The notes under the pieces were generated by a model that was not told where the DNA came from, made no database searches, and saw only the letters and a list, made by a program, of their open reading frames with translations. DNA of 64,000 nucleotides from Patiria miniata. Its lineage: Eukaryota > Echinodermata > Asteroidea > Valvatida > Asterinidae. The translations under genes and the position numbers were made by a program. Below are positions 11,246-22,799 of this stretch, piece by piece. The stretch lies in contig NW_024037063.1 of NCBI RefSeq assembly GCF_015706575.1, positions 11,780,927 to 11,844,926 of the forward strand, written 5' to 3'. How positions within the stretch are numbered: position 1 is the stretch's first letter; each line of letters begins with the position of its first letter.

Positions 11246-11656
11246 CAAACGAATACTTAAATAACTTTTAGGTAATAAGCACTATGAAAACTTACTCGGT
11301 AACTAATAAATAATCTGATGAAATGGCAGTTCCATATCCATATCTATTAATCAAGATGTCAAGAATATCATTGCTCATGAAAAAAATATATTTGGTTGTC
11401 ACCATCCGAATTTTTATGTGAAGGTCTAGCCTATGCAACTACCAGCAGGTGAGTATTGCTTCCCATAAATTTATGAACCAGAATAAGTAATCCAATATAT
11501 CTTCCTCATATGCATGAACGCTATAGAGGGCTATTCAATCTTTCAATTTCAGAGGAGCAACAATAAGACGATAGCGAAATACTAAGCGAAACTTGTTAAA
11601 TTTTAGCTATGGTTCACGCACGAGGCCTAGTGATGCATGCGTGGCTAGCTATCTCC

Positions 11657-12200
11657 TCACTGTACGCACAGTCGGCAGTGCAATCTTCTTTCTGACGAAG
11701 ACGTACGCTTTTGTCGAGCAGTGCAAACTTCTTCATCTGTTGATTGTGATTCGTTGAGCAAGGCGCAGTTTTCACAGCTCCAGTAAAGTGACTTCCAATT
11801 GCAGAATAGGAAACTGTGTTCCATCTTCGGCCGTGTCTGGAGTAACAAGTTGCTCCTCTTACAGGCCTTTTACCACCTCTCTGACGGATGATAAGATGCT
11901 AGGCCTTTAAATACATGACAGTTATTATCGATAGCCTATCCTGGCCCCAAGGGCCAAGGCTCTTTGTAATACTTCCAGGCTTCAAATGAGTCGGGTAGTC
12001 TTCAAAGATTGACGGTACGGCATCGACACGCAGACGTGTTTTCCCCCCATTCCACCTTGAAGCACTCTGCAGGGAAATGGTCGCTGCAAAGACGATCGTG
12101 CTTTGTTGGATTCCATTTGCTGCCATTTGGAATATTTCTCATTGATGTTTTCAAACCAGGAGAATGGTGCATTTTCTTTAATCACCCACATCCCACAACA
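11657..12200 (-). pseudogene. Decayed THAP-domain sequence
   Basis: On the minus strand near 12074-12125 the translation reads NPTKHDRLCSDHFPAECF, the W-x-P...CSxHF core of the THAP zinc-dependent DNA-binding domain. One base shift later it reads LRVDAVPSIFEDYPTHLKP (12027 down to about 11970), the AVPTIF box that ends THAP domains. An upstream WFENINEKYSKW segment is in another frame. At least two frameshifts interrupt the domain, so it is broken here. THAP domains occur in P-element-type transposases and in host transcription factors; no transposase core is visible. The frame at 11657-11848 could be its continuation, but I cannot support that strongly. Confidence 0.6.
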
Positions 12201-12640
12201 AAAAGTGACTCCTAATCCTCTTTCCCCCGCGGAGTCGGACTATTATTAAAAAGCAGGAGAGGGAGGGTGATGTTAGGCCAGAAATAATTGTTATTCGATG
12301 TTCAGGATCAGGAGTACCATCTTAACTTTTAAAACAACACCCTGAAAATATTTTAAGTAGGCCCTACGCGGTTATTACAAAATTCGGAGGATCCTTTGGA
12401 TCACACACGGGGGACTTTTCTCCACACCCATTCCTATGATTTATGCCCATTTGGCAATGCTTAACGAAGCCTATATGGAGTTAATTTTTATAAAAACTGT
12501 CTTGTTCGAAATGTACTCTCAAGAGATAAATTCTGCGTATTAAGTTACTCACATATGATGTTAACTTCTTGAGAGACTGTCCTCCGGGTCCCTTTCTCCG
12601 TCTTAGTTGAACTTTGCTGCCGCACAGATTGCCACCATTT
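12201..12640. other. Unassigned stretch
   Basis: No repeat shared elsewhere in the window and no supported exon. A short frame at 12481-12711 overlaps the CpG-rich repeat that also appears inverted at 10140. Confidence 0.35.
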
Positions 12641-12853
12641 TCAAGCAGTGATGGAGTACAAGTGATCGTCATGCCGAAGAAATGCGCGTTTAAATTTTTG
12701 ACCCTATTCACGTGACCAATGGCAGCGTCCTGTCAAAACGCGCGTATCATACGCGCGTCCGATCTAGTTTTTTCAGTTCTATATCTATGATTCCGAATGG
12801 CTCATTTGTCAAATTTACGTGCAGTATCTGCACGCGCGAGACGTGGAACGCAA

Positions 12854-13117
12854 GGGCCCCATTTCACAGCGCTGCTAAGCACACAAAAAATGCTTAGCAC
12901 AAAAGAGTCTTGCCTAGAAAAGCCGGCTATCAGCCAAAACTCCATGTGATTTTCATGCTAAGCAAGCAACAGGATATATCATGTTGCCAAAACTCCAGGT
13001 GATGTTTATTGCTCATGATTGCAATAAACATCACCTGGAGTTTTGGCTGGTAAACTGCTTTTACTTGACTATTTTTGTGCTAAGCAAATGTTTTGCTTAG
13101 CAGTGCCGTGAAATTGG
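12854..13117. mobile_element. Foldback MITE with GGGCCCCATTTCAC end
   Basis: The ends are inverted copies (GGGCCCCATTTCACAGCGCT against AGTGCCGTGAAATTGG), with GCTAAGCA blocks just inside both. The centre is a strong palindrome at 12986-13047 (GCCAAAACTCCAGGTGATGT and its complement). Nothing is coded. Confidence 0.85.
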
Positions 13118-14049
13118 AACTGAGCGTGAGCATGTGATCCTTGTGGCGATGCTGGGTTTTATTTATCACCTTTCACCGTTGAGTAGGTACTTGAGTAATG
13201 TTGTAGTATACACTTGTTGTCCATTACTTTTTTCCCAAGTACCGGGTACTGTCGAGTGTTTAGGTTGCCAAGTATGAGTAAGAGTACGAGTACTTGTTCT
13301 TGCGAATACGAGTATGTGTACTTGTACTTCTGAATACAGCCTTACTGCAAATGGTTCATTGTGCCTAATTGGCCAAGGCCGAGTCAGACCGATATACAGA
13401 CCCACACACGACTAGCTGTTAAATGTGTTTGTCCGGACGTGCACAGAGGAAAATCAGGAATCCTCGATTTCTCCACAAGCCAATCTACCATTTTAATTGA
13501 AAGTATCGATAAAATAAGGTCGTGGTATTAGTCAAGCTATCCGCTCCGTCCACAAGTACCCCCTCACCGGCAAAGAAAGTACAGTTGGGGGTGACCGAAC
13601 GACGCCATTTTACCTGACTGCAATTCATTTGCTGCGAAGCGCGGCCACTGCGCGCACATAGCACAAATCTTCTAGTGTACGTGCGTCGCACACACTCGGA
13701 ACAGTGCGCGTCAACCAGCGAAATGTCCCACCCATGGGACGTCGCAACCTCGTTCCCCATGGGAACGATCGCGCTGCGCCATTTTGTTTCCCATCATGCC
13801 TTGCGCGATCCCTGGAATTGTGTAATTTAAAAAATAAAAAAATTCCAAATATGGCACATTATAATTAGGCTGCAGTTTATCCGTTTTACGTGCTGACGCC
13901 ATCTTTAAAATGATAAAAGTTGGGATTTTGAAGAATCAATCCTTTCAAACATAAAGTTAGGACGTTGCGTTATGTAGTAAAGATTTGTATTAAATTAGCC
14001 CTGGTGGACTCCCTTTCCTCCCTACGTTACGGAGGGAGTCCTGAGTACA
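13118..14049. other. Unassigned stretch with short imperfect repeats
   Basis: 13190-13340 holds many imperfect GAGTAC/AAGTAC repeats. 13600-13800 is CpG-rich. An ATGGCGTC in good start context occurs on the minus strand at 13902, but no exon structure supports it. Confidence 0.4.
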
Positions 14050-14770
14050 CATGTGCTCACAACCGAACGAAAACATTTCTTACCAATAATTTCAATATGT
14101 TTACCTTGTTGGAGAAGCTAATTTTACGTCGTAGTATTCTATGTGTCCTTATCTGTTAGCACGCTGGGTTCAGGAATTCCATATGCGATGCTGACTGACG
14201 TCAATCAGGAAAATAAACTCGAAAGCATCGTTAAACTTGTACGTGTTTAGTCTCTTTTCATCAGTTTCTCACCGCCGAGTCTATTCTAGTCGTACATCAT
14301 ACCATGAACGTCTGTGCAGCGTGTAGTCTGGTTCCCTAGACCGGACAATTATTCTCGACGCTCATATCACATCTGGTCCGAGGGACAGACTATGCCGCAT
14401 GAATATGCAGTGCGCACGCGCGATTTGCTTAGTAACCACCCTCATACGCATAAACAAATGAGGGCGCTAGCGTGCGTGCGCGCTTTCGGATCGTACGCAC
14501 GTACATTTGTACATGTACATTGTACATGATGCATGACGTACGACTCTGGGAATAAACTGATGAAAAGAGACTACAAACACGTACAAGTTTAACGTTGCTT
14601 TTGAGTTTATTTTCCTGATTAACGTCAGTCAGCATCGCATATGGAATTCCTGAACCCAGTGGCCAATAGATAAGGATACATAGAGTATGTAGGCGTGAAA
14701 TAAGCTTCTATAACGAGGTAAAACATAACAAAACTCTGGTAAAAATGTTGGGATGGTTTCATGTAGAAAA
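14050..14770. mobile_element. Large foldback element
   Basis: Left arm about 14060-14310 and right arm about 14525-14765 are inverted copies, with shared blocks GGTTCAGGAATTCCATATGC, GATGCTGACTGACGTCA and GACTAAACACGTACAAG-type sequence. The loop is CpG-rich and contains GTACATGTACATTGTACATG. No transposase frame is seen and the class is undetermined. Confidence 0.85.
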
Positions 14771-16418
14771 GTCTTGTCCTGGACGTTAGTCGTATTGCAA
14801 TGAAGACTTCGTCCAACCTGGGCTAGTATTAAATGTACTTACCCCTTTCGTCCCTTTACAATCGAAGAGACAGGGTTTTTTTTTGGCGAAAAACGAGGCT
14901 GCCATAATCCATATCGTATACAGGCATCGCGACTTTGAATAACATTTTTTTTTTTCGTACGTGTTACCTGCAAAGCGCATTATGGGCGCGCCCGGCGTGC
15001 AATCTTCGAAATGCGCGCGCAGTACGCTGTGAAAAGCGAGCGTCATTTACGTCATCATCACGACCAGGTGTTAGTGTAAGGAACGCGCACGCGCCCCTGG
15101 AGTCGAGGCTGGGGACGTCGTTGCTATGTAAAAGGGCGCCTCCAAGCAAAATAAAAAAACCTTGCTCCGGCGTGGCTCTGCATTCTATAGTTGCTCCCTT
15201 AAAGAAAACATCACTTCAAGTTGGTGTCTGTCATTCATTTTTGTAAAGGGTATCCTTAAAGTGTCTAATTTTGACAATTATTGGGACGAAACATATACGC
15301 CTTTTCTCGGTACATGTAAGGCGCCATGTTGTGTGACGTCACGGGCATCATAATCCATCATTGGAGTTAACAAAACCCGAACCAACACATTACAGACCCT
15401 TTTTTTTGCGTGCGCGCTGTGCAATGTGGAACTGCCGTGTAGTGTCACATTTCCAACGAACAAGGCCGATGTTCTATTCAATTGTTTTATTCATTGGGTT
15501 CGAATGTCGATATGTGCAGTATATACGTATGCCTGAATGCTTTCTGGGATAGAGGCCTTACTAGAGATTTCCTCCATGGCCAGTGATAGCGTAACGCTGA
15601 GTGGCGATTTGCATGTACTTATTCGTGTACATGCATGTACAGCCACAGGCTCTTCATGTAGCGCGCTAGTGCAGCCATGGCCTCGTGACTTTTGAACATG
15701 CATAATGCATGATACTTGGTGAAATTTGTCCAATCGGCGGCACTTAGCTGTGCGCCCATAGCGAATATGTGGTATGGAAAAAAATCGCTAGCGGATACCG
15801 GGAAGCGCGACATCCCGCTAATGTACATAAAGTATTCACATTTATGTCAATTATGTGCCATTTCCGTGATAAGGGTATTCAGGAGCACATTTTGGCACTG
15901 CCATGTAGGGCCCACCGGCTGACTTCATGTGTCAGAGATAATTATGTCGGTATCTATAGCACTCACGTTTTCCCACCTTGGGATGGATAAAATGCAAAGT
16001 TTCGTTGTGATGGCCGTAATCTTAGTATGCACAAACGCCAAACATTTTTGTAATAAGAACGGAGGGTAAATAGTAGAAATGATTTGCTCAAAAATGCGAC
16101 GGAACGACGCGTATACGCAAATTGGACCAAGACTCGGGTTATATATATCAGAAAAATAACAGTACGGTCCATTATTAACAATATGTGGCGTGCGTGCATT
16201 ACATGAGGGTGCGGGGGAGGGGTTTATCTTGCGCCACCTTACATACATGCCTTCTTATATGTTGTCTAGGGGCTAGACGTTGTTTTGATTTGATACGCGA
16301 TAACCCGCCGTCGGGAGAGGGCGTTATCACAACCAACCAATATCACCCACGAACATGTCAGGACCAACGTCGAGGGAAATTCGTATCTATTGTGTTATGC
16401 GTGCGCACGTGTTCAGCC
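14771..16418. other. CpG-rich, possibly promoter-bearing stretch without supported genes
   Basis: 14960-15130 is dense in CG dinucleotides with a TGACGTAAA-type (CRE-like) site at about 15045 and could be a promoter. On the minus strand, ATGGCAGCCTCG near 14905 opens a 21-codon frame ending at a consensus GTAAGT donor near 14840, compatible with a tiny first exon, but nothing downstream confirms it. 15600-15660 carries CATGTAC repeats. The rest is unassigned. Confidence 0.3.
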
Positions 16419-16421
16419 TAA

Positions 16422-17053
16422 GGGCCCTGTCACACTACTGCGTATCCTAATTCCTTATGAGTTGCGCATTGCCTTTTTTTCATACGCAGTCGTACGCACA
16501 ATACGCACCTCATATGCATCTCTATCGTTTTATGTAAGTTTTATGTACGCAGGCATACGCATGGTACGGCCCAGTACGCTGGATAGTTTTGGGCATGCAC
16601 AAAACTACGCTGCGTACGCTGTTACGCAGGTCATAAGTTAAAAATACGCAGCGCATCGGTCCCGCATCGGTCGAGCGCGGTACGAGTGCGCTATGTCTTC
16701 GTGAGGGATAAGCCGTTCATACGCGGCAATACGCTGATCTCCTATATTGGACGTATACATAGCGACGTATTGCACGAATTAGTACCGCTCGTCCTGCGAG
16801 CGGGCAGCGCATTGTACTTATTCGTAACTTATGAGAAACGCACAGATGGCGAACTTGCGCACTGCATACGCAACTCATACGCATCTCATACGCAGTGGAT
16901 GCGCTGAATTTGTTACTTGTTCGCTAGATGTGCGTCGCACATATGTCAAAGTAATCAACAAATTTCGACGTTTTTGATCGTACGGCTGCGTATTGAAAAT
17001 TGTTGATAAGGAACTCATAAGGAATTGGGATACGCAAAAGTGTGACAGGGGCT
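16422..17053. mobile_element. Harbinger-like MITE, family C copy 1 (TACGC-rich)
   Basis: The termini read GGGCCCTGTCACACTACTGC and, inverted, AGCCCCTGTCACACTTTTGC, with TAA on both sides (16419-16421 and 17054-17056). The interior is unusually rich in TACGC/GCGTA. A second copy lies at 50285-50969. Confidence 0.9.
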
Positions 17054-17229
17054 TAATATAAGCAGTGCGCATTCAAAACATTTCACTTTAGCTCTGAACC
17101 AAACTCTTAAATTTGAACCAAACTCTGAACCAAACTCTTAAAAGATGCAGCAAAACTGTGCAACTTCGCCCGTCAGCTCCTTTGTTGTGTGTAGTGTGCG
17201 AGGGACTGAAAATGAACTGGGAGGGAGAT

Positions 17230-19212
17230 TTTAAGTCCGACGCCTCATAAGTCCGACAAAATCGCATCCCCTAACCAAATAAAAGGCCCATACGTCCGAC
17301 GCCTGAAAGCTTCAACTCCTCATAAGTCCGGTCCCTCATAGCTCCAACGCCTCGTAGGTTCGACAGATTGAACGCCTCGTTTTTTCGAAGTCGGACTTAT
17401 AAGGCGTCGGACCTATTAGTGGGGCTGTTGAGTGATACGATTGTGCACTTTGTGACTAAAGCATGAAACTTCGCATGTTGGTTCTTCATGCCATGAAAAC
17501 AATTTTCAGATGGGGAGCCATTTTATATTTTACCTCTGGTGATCTTTGAGAGGTCAATGACCTTCACATACAGTATTTATAACAATTGTTCTTGAAAACA
17601 CCACTTTCCTATGACCCAAGTCTATGTCATAGGTCTAGGCCATGAAAATAAAGATCATATGTGAAAGCAAACAAAAATTGACCTTTAGTGACCTTCCAAA
17701 TTTCAATGACCTTTGTATACATATTTTGTCGTTATTATGATTTACTCTTTAAACCCCAACTTTTTGAAGACCAAGTCTAAATGTTAGGTGTTCATACTAT
17801 GATCTTTTGTTTCACATGTAGGGCATTTCATGTCTGACCTCTGGTGACCTTCAAGAGGTCAATAAACTTTATTGCCTTTTTTATAGATATTTTTTAAGAT
17901 TTATTATTCAAAACCGAACTTTTTCAGGACTCAAGTCTAAAAGTTGGCTCTTTGTGACATGAAAAGAATTTTCAGATATTGGGACATCATAATCTGTACT
18001 TTGGTAGGTCAATGAATTTTATATACCTTATTTTTCGCTATTGTTATATTTATTCGTCAAAACGCCTTGTTTTCGTGACCCAAGCCTTAATATTGCCCCA
18101 ATAATTATACAGTCATGTAATGAATTCAAAGCCCGCAAACAAATTGGTGTGACATCTGACCTCCATTTCCCGCAACATGTTGCGACTGGGATAGAAGACT
18201 GTTGGACTTTCTTTTACAATTTAACATGTACAAATGTCTAACAATAGTTACTGTTATGTACTTATTACACTCTGTGGTATCTAGATGGACTTGGGTCACC
18301 ACATTTTTAACCGTTTTACCAAGCCCACACGTCACTGTTAGACTATAATTATTGTCCAATGTACCTGTTGTAATCTGTTGCGCCCCTGTCTACCCTTCAA
18401 AAAGGGAAATGGAGATCAGAGGTCATTACAAAGTTGTCCTTGGGATCTGAATTCATGACATGCTGTAGAAGAATACTTAAAATACACCTGTTTTGATCTA
18501 TTTAGACTTGAGTCATGAAAAAGTGGCTTTTGGAATATTAAATATGATAAATAGCGGCAAATAGGGTATAAAAACTTTATCGACCTCATAAAGGTCACCA
18601 GGGGTCAAATATGAATGTTCACACATCTGGAAATTCTTTTCATGTCACAAAGAGCCAACTTTTAGACTTGGGTCATAAATAAAGTAGGGTTTTGAAGAGT
18701 AAATCTTATAAATATATTCAAATAGGGCATACAAAGTTCATTGACCTCTTGAAGGTCACGAGAGGTCAGATATGAAATGCCCTTCATATGAAAATGCTTT
18801 TCATAGCATGAACACCTATACGTTAACCTATAGGTTATTGACCTCTGAAAGGTCACCGGAGGTCAAGTATGTTTTTTTTCACATCTGATCATTATTTTCA
18901 TTGCCTGAAGACCTATGACATAGACTGGGGTCATAGGAAAGTGGTGTTTTCAAGAACATTTATTATAAATACTGTATGTAAAGTTCATTGACCTCTCAAA
19001 GGTCACTAAAGGTCAAATATGAAATGTCTCCACATCTGAAAAATTTCTTCATGGCATGAAGAACCAACATGCGAAGTTTCATGCTTTATTCACAAAGTGC
19101 ACAGTTGTATCATATATTTGACCTTAAATCAGTGTTATGCCTCTTAAGTCCGACGCCTCATAAGTCTGAATATGAGGCGTCGAACCGAGGCGCCGGACTT
19201 ATGATACGGCCC
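17230..19212. mobile_element. 2-kb foldback with AGTCCGACGCCTCATA ends and AGGTCA arrays
   Basis: Both outer parts (17232-17430 and 19140-19212) are built of short direct and inverted copies of GTCCGACGCCTCATAAGTCC. Inside, arms of about 650 bp (17440-18095 and 18500-19105) are inverted copies of each other. Each arm repeats, roughly every 200 bp, a block with TGACCT and AGGTCA hexamers, for example GAGGTCAATGACCTTC. No protein is coded. Confidence 0.85.
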
Positions 19213-19536
19213 GTGTCTGTCCCCGAAAATTGGCCAAAAGTATATTGTTTTATCATGCCATCGGCGTCGTATCTTTATGCTCTGGCAGGGATCGTTTTAA
19301 TCGACTTCATACAAGACTTCTTGCAACACGGCCGTAGCTTATTGTGCACTCGCGCTGTTTTTTACTAAAAACACTACTCCTTCCAGGAATTGCATGGCAC
19401 AATGACGAGACTCATGGATGAACACGAATTCGTTGGCCCGCAGATATTTCCGATTGAGCTTGTTTTCGTGAGTGCCCTATTCTTCATGAGTGTTTTTGTT
19501 TCCCTTTAACAATTTAGTGCCCCTTTGAAAAAATAC
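19213..19536. other. Stretch around the possible terminal exon
   Basis: Apart from the possible exon at 19387, nothing is recognised. Confidence 0.3.
19387..19421 (+). CDS. Possible short terminal exon of the HNMT-like gene
   Basis: A CTCCTTCCAG acceptor precedes 19387. Joined in the phase left by the exon ending at 10085, it reads GIAWHNDETHG and stops at TGA 19419-19421. The Gly-Trp spacing after the GVS strand fits the family, but the full-length enzyme continues for about a hundred more residues, so this would truncate it. A different frame, without phase support, stays open to a GTGAGT donor near 19468. The exon may be wrong. Confidence 0.25.
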
Positions 19537-21663
19537 ATGTGTAGTCATTGAATGGAGTCTGGTGACCTAGGCTGCCATTTAAAAAAAATTAATTAGTGTA
19601 TACTTGTCAACCAAAAAAAACTTCATCAGATCGATCGATGAAGGCTTATAGAAAAGAAATGAGGCGGAACGGCACACAATAATGGAACGAGACGCAATTA
19701 AAGTGGAAAACCGACTACAAGTCACCGAGTAATTAAATCTACCGCATCAATGGAGTTCGAGTCAGGGTTAATAGGACTGAGCGGAATGCATGCCATTTTT
19801 CTGGTATAGACCTTATTCACGAGGAAGCCATTTTCCACCGTGTTCCCTGAATCAATTTGATACATTGTAAACTGTTGAATGGCATGGTGCCAGACTTATG
19901 ATTGGAGTGCGTGGCAAGCCTCACTTTCATTTTTTTTATGTGGCTTAAAACATAAGGGTATGTTTAATCACAAGTTGCGCATTATTCATTTTCGCAGACT
20001 GGTACTAATTTGTAATGAACTTTAATTGCTTTCATTTTTACTTGCAAGTTCCAAAACTGAAGAGTTGACCTCGCTTTCAATGTACTATGGCCGAAGTGAG
20101 GTTTCGTTTCCATGATTTTTTAATATTTACAGTTTAAAAAAAAACTACCTTAAAGTCTAAAAACTGAATTGTATTAGTATTTCTAGTTAAAGTTATAATA
20201 TTCTATCCATTAATAGCTGAATCGAAAAATCAGTTAGTTTTAGAAAACTACTAGAAGAAAAACATAATTTAAAACCTGATTGGTTTACTGCAACTGTAGG
20301 TTTGTGCATAAACTGCATGGCTCGTTTGTCATCTATACCCATGATTCAATGAGAATGTCAAGTATCAATATCTCGTGCAATAATTGAATCATGAACATTT
20401 GTCTAGTCTCCAAACAACATGACTAATTTCTTGTCGTTTTTTGCATGTACAATGCCGACTCACTTGGCGAAAATTGTGTTGTCACTTTGGCGCTTCCCAT
20501 CTCGAAAAAAAGACAACTTGCAGTCCCTCACTCAGGATACGCGTTATGTCCTTTTGGAAAAGACTGGGTTTTTTCCGACGCTTTTCAATGTTTGGCGGTG
20601 TCAAAGGTGATTTGCCAATTGCCATGGAAACGGCAAATCGCATTATAATTATGTAATGGGCTATTTCCAAGAGTCGACGCAGATCAGTTAGCTGTAGAGT
20701 GATCGTTAGTCAGTGGTGTCGACGGGAAAAAGCCTTGAGGTCGCATCAAGAGCAAAACTAATTGTATTTTCCGTCATTTATTGGGTCGCGGACTCGTCGT
20801 CTATGCTGCTTAGAGCCTGGGAAACTTCATCTGGAAATGCCGTCGTTTGCTTGTACTGTCCTCCTGGTGACGTGCATTGTGATCCTGCTAATTGTAAGGC
20901 TTCGCGGGATTCGAGGTAAACTATTTGATTGGAAACTAATATGTTGTCTCTTTTTCACCTCGCCAATAGCTGTATAGAAATTTCAAATATAAATGCCATT
21001 TTAAATGTCCCCAATTCTGTTTATTTGTTTAAATTGTTGGTATGACATAATGATAGATGTAAAAGATTTGACTGTTTTGGTAAAATTGATAACATTTCGT
21101 TACAATGTTGATGTTCATTATTACCAACTGGTGTGAAAAGCACTGTCTGCTGCATCTGATGGGGCTACACTTTTGCTAACTTATAGTTGCAATTGTTCTG
21201 CATTATTTATTACGAGACGCGTGCATGAGATAGAGTCGGCTTTTCAGTTCAGGAGGCTAAGACTTTTGTTAATTAAACCATCATAGCGTTTTGGCAAATT
21301 TGAAATAAATTTGGCGATTATCAATATCTTTATTATGGTAAGTATGAAATCAAAACTAATGTTGTGAAAGGTAACAGTGGGCATGGCTACCCTTTTTTTA
21401 ATGCTTTACCTAACGTCGAGTCAGTTTGTATCAAATAAAGGGAATTTTAGCATACTCATTCATTCATTCGTTAGACATAGGCATTTGCCCTTGGTCTCCT
21501 CCTCAAATTATACACAGTTGGGATCACTGGCGCCGCTCCCTGTTACATACAAAAAGCCCCGGTTAAGTGACCAATCAGACTGCATGCTTGGAATCCAACT
21601 TGAATTGCGTTTACTGTTTCGACCAATCCATAAGCTCGATGTACGTTTTCTTCACCTCAAATA
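19537..21663 (+). repeat. Segmental duplication, copy A (with putative promoter and first exon)
   Basis: Nearly colinear with 23656-25926. Both start with CATTGAATGGAGTCTGGTGA and end near TCGACCAATCC and a CTTCACCTC block. Differences are small indels, about 190 extra bases in copy B near 24480-24672, and about 85 extra bases in copy A near 21455-21540. A 394-bp MITE and the 22800 repeat lie between the two copies. Confidence 0.9.
20837..20915 (+). CDS. Putative first exon encoding a membrane anchor, copy A
   Basis: ATG at 20837 opens MPSFACTVLLVTCIVILLIV followed by RLRGIR, ending at a CGAG/GTAAAC donor with one base of the next codon left. One hydrophobic helix of about 18 residues followed by Arg residues is a typical signal anchor. 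No in-frame partner lies nearby, but the phase fits the acceptor at 29647. The copy at 25183 keeps length, frame and donor, which argues for function. Supported by reading only. Confidence 0.5.
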
Positions 21664-21967
21664 GCTCACAGGATTGTTGGGAATGAATAATATATTTTTT
21701 ATGTTTGAAATGGGTTGTGCCACATATCTCCGGGCTGTATTTTGTTACCCACAACACGCCAACTTTCTGTTTGAAGTACTTTTCATTGAATTCAAAGATG
21801 TTTCGGTGCATGATTAAAGTTCTTCTAAGAGAAAAGATAGCGTGCGTTTCCTTTTGTAGGTTGGGGTATAGTATCATCCCTATCAAGTGCATCGCAAGAA
21901 CTGCCTCATCTTGTGGGCAATTGTGTTCATGGAAAGTATCATTAAGTGCATTTAATAAGAACCGCAT
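21611..21967 (-). CDS. Unidentified 118-codon open frame
   Basis: The frame reads MRFLLNALNDTFHEHNCPQD and later GVLWVTKYSPEICGTTHF. The composition is protein-like, with mixed charged and hydrophobic residues and no low complexity, but I do not recognise the family. Its last 50 bases fall inside the duplicated segment, where the copy at 25870-25926 has a stop, so if coding it is not conserved there. It could be a piece of a transposon protein. Confidence 0.25.
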   Translation of the reverse strand: MRFLLNALNDTFHEHNCPQDEAVLAMHLIGMILYPNLQKETHAIFSLRRTLIMHRNIFEFNEKYFKQKVGVLWVTKYSPEICGTTHFKHKKYIIHSQQSCELFEVKKTYIELMDWSKQ

Positions 21968-22261
21968 ACACCTCGACCTTTATCGAATGCTTACTTGATA
22001 TTTTCTTGTCTTTACAATGTGTTCTGCTTTAGTTATATTCGGTTTGAAAGTTTAAAAAAGTCTTTCCGGGTAATTCCTCCAAAGAACATTCAACGTATGA
22101 TTCTAGGTTCAAGTTGAAGACCGGAGATTCCAGGTTCATAGAAATTTGTTTGGTCCATCATTTGTAATTTGTGCATTTTGTTCGTTTGAAGCAACAAAAG
22201 TGCTGAAGATCTAAATAAGGGTGCTGAACAACTTACCCAATGAAGTTTCAGCTCACCTTTA
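21968..22261. other. Unassigned stretch
   Basis: Nothing recognised between the open frame and the MITE. Confidence 0.35.
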
Positions 22262-22606
22262 GGCAAAAAAAGTTCAAGTTCCTGGTATGGAGCTTGCCCC
22301 AAAAGTGGTGCGGCGACGCGGCTTTTGTTTCTTTTTTTTCCCTTTCAATTGTCGGCTGATGACTGGTGCCCGACTAAACTTAGTGCAAATGTATTGGAGT
22401 CCAGAGAGGCCACATAAAGCTTATACTCAATCATAACCCCATCTAAAAACACGTTAACATTGTGTAGCAGCAGGATTCCAGTCAAACCAGTGAGTTTGGC
22501 GGTTCTAAGACATCATTTTACATTGAAACAAAAAAAATTAACCGACGCGCATGCGTACGGCGACGCACACGCACACCAGAAACCGGAGAATTTTTTTTGT
22601 TTGGCC
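22262..22606 (+). mobile_element. Harbinger-like MITE, family A copy 2 (diverged)
   Basis: Same interior blocks as the other family A copies, but the left end is mutated (AGGCAAAAAAAGTTCAAGTT) and it is about 20 bp shorter. TTA lies on the left and TGA on the right. Probably the oldest copy. Confidence 0.85.
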
Positions 22607-22799
22607 TGAGCTTTTTTGGGGGCCCTTGCATTTTACTGATGAAATGCATTTAACTGATCATCACCCCTGGCGTGTACAACCAAATTAAAAGGTGGACTTA
22701 TCTATGAGCCATGCCCATGCCAGCCTGGCTAGCTAGCGTGCCATGTTTAAATATACTGGATACTGCAGTCTGTAAATCTTTAGTCTATGTAATAGAGCC

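Noticed and set aside
13711..13902. ATGGCGTC start in good context on the minus strand as a first exon
   Set aside because: No donor in a fitting place and the frame turns into low-complexity Phe/Tyr codons; no downstream exon found.
16185..16907. Plus-strand frames rich in Arg, Cys and Tyr
   Set aside because: They fall in the TACGC-rich MITE, and the second copy does not keep them open.
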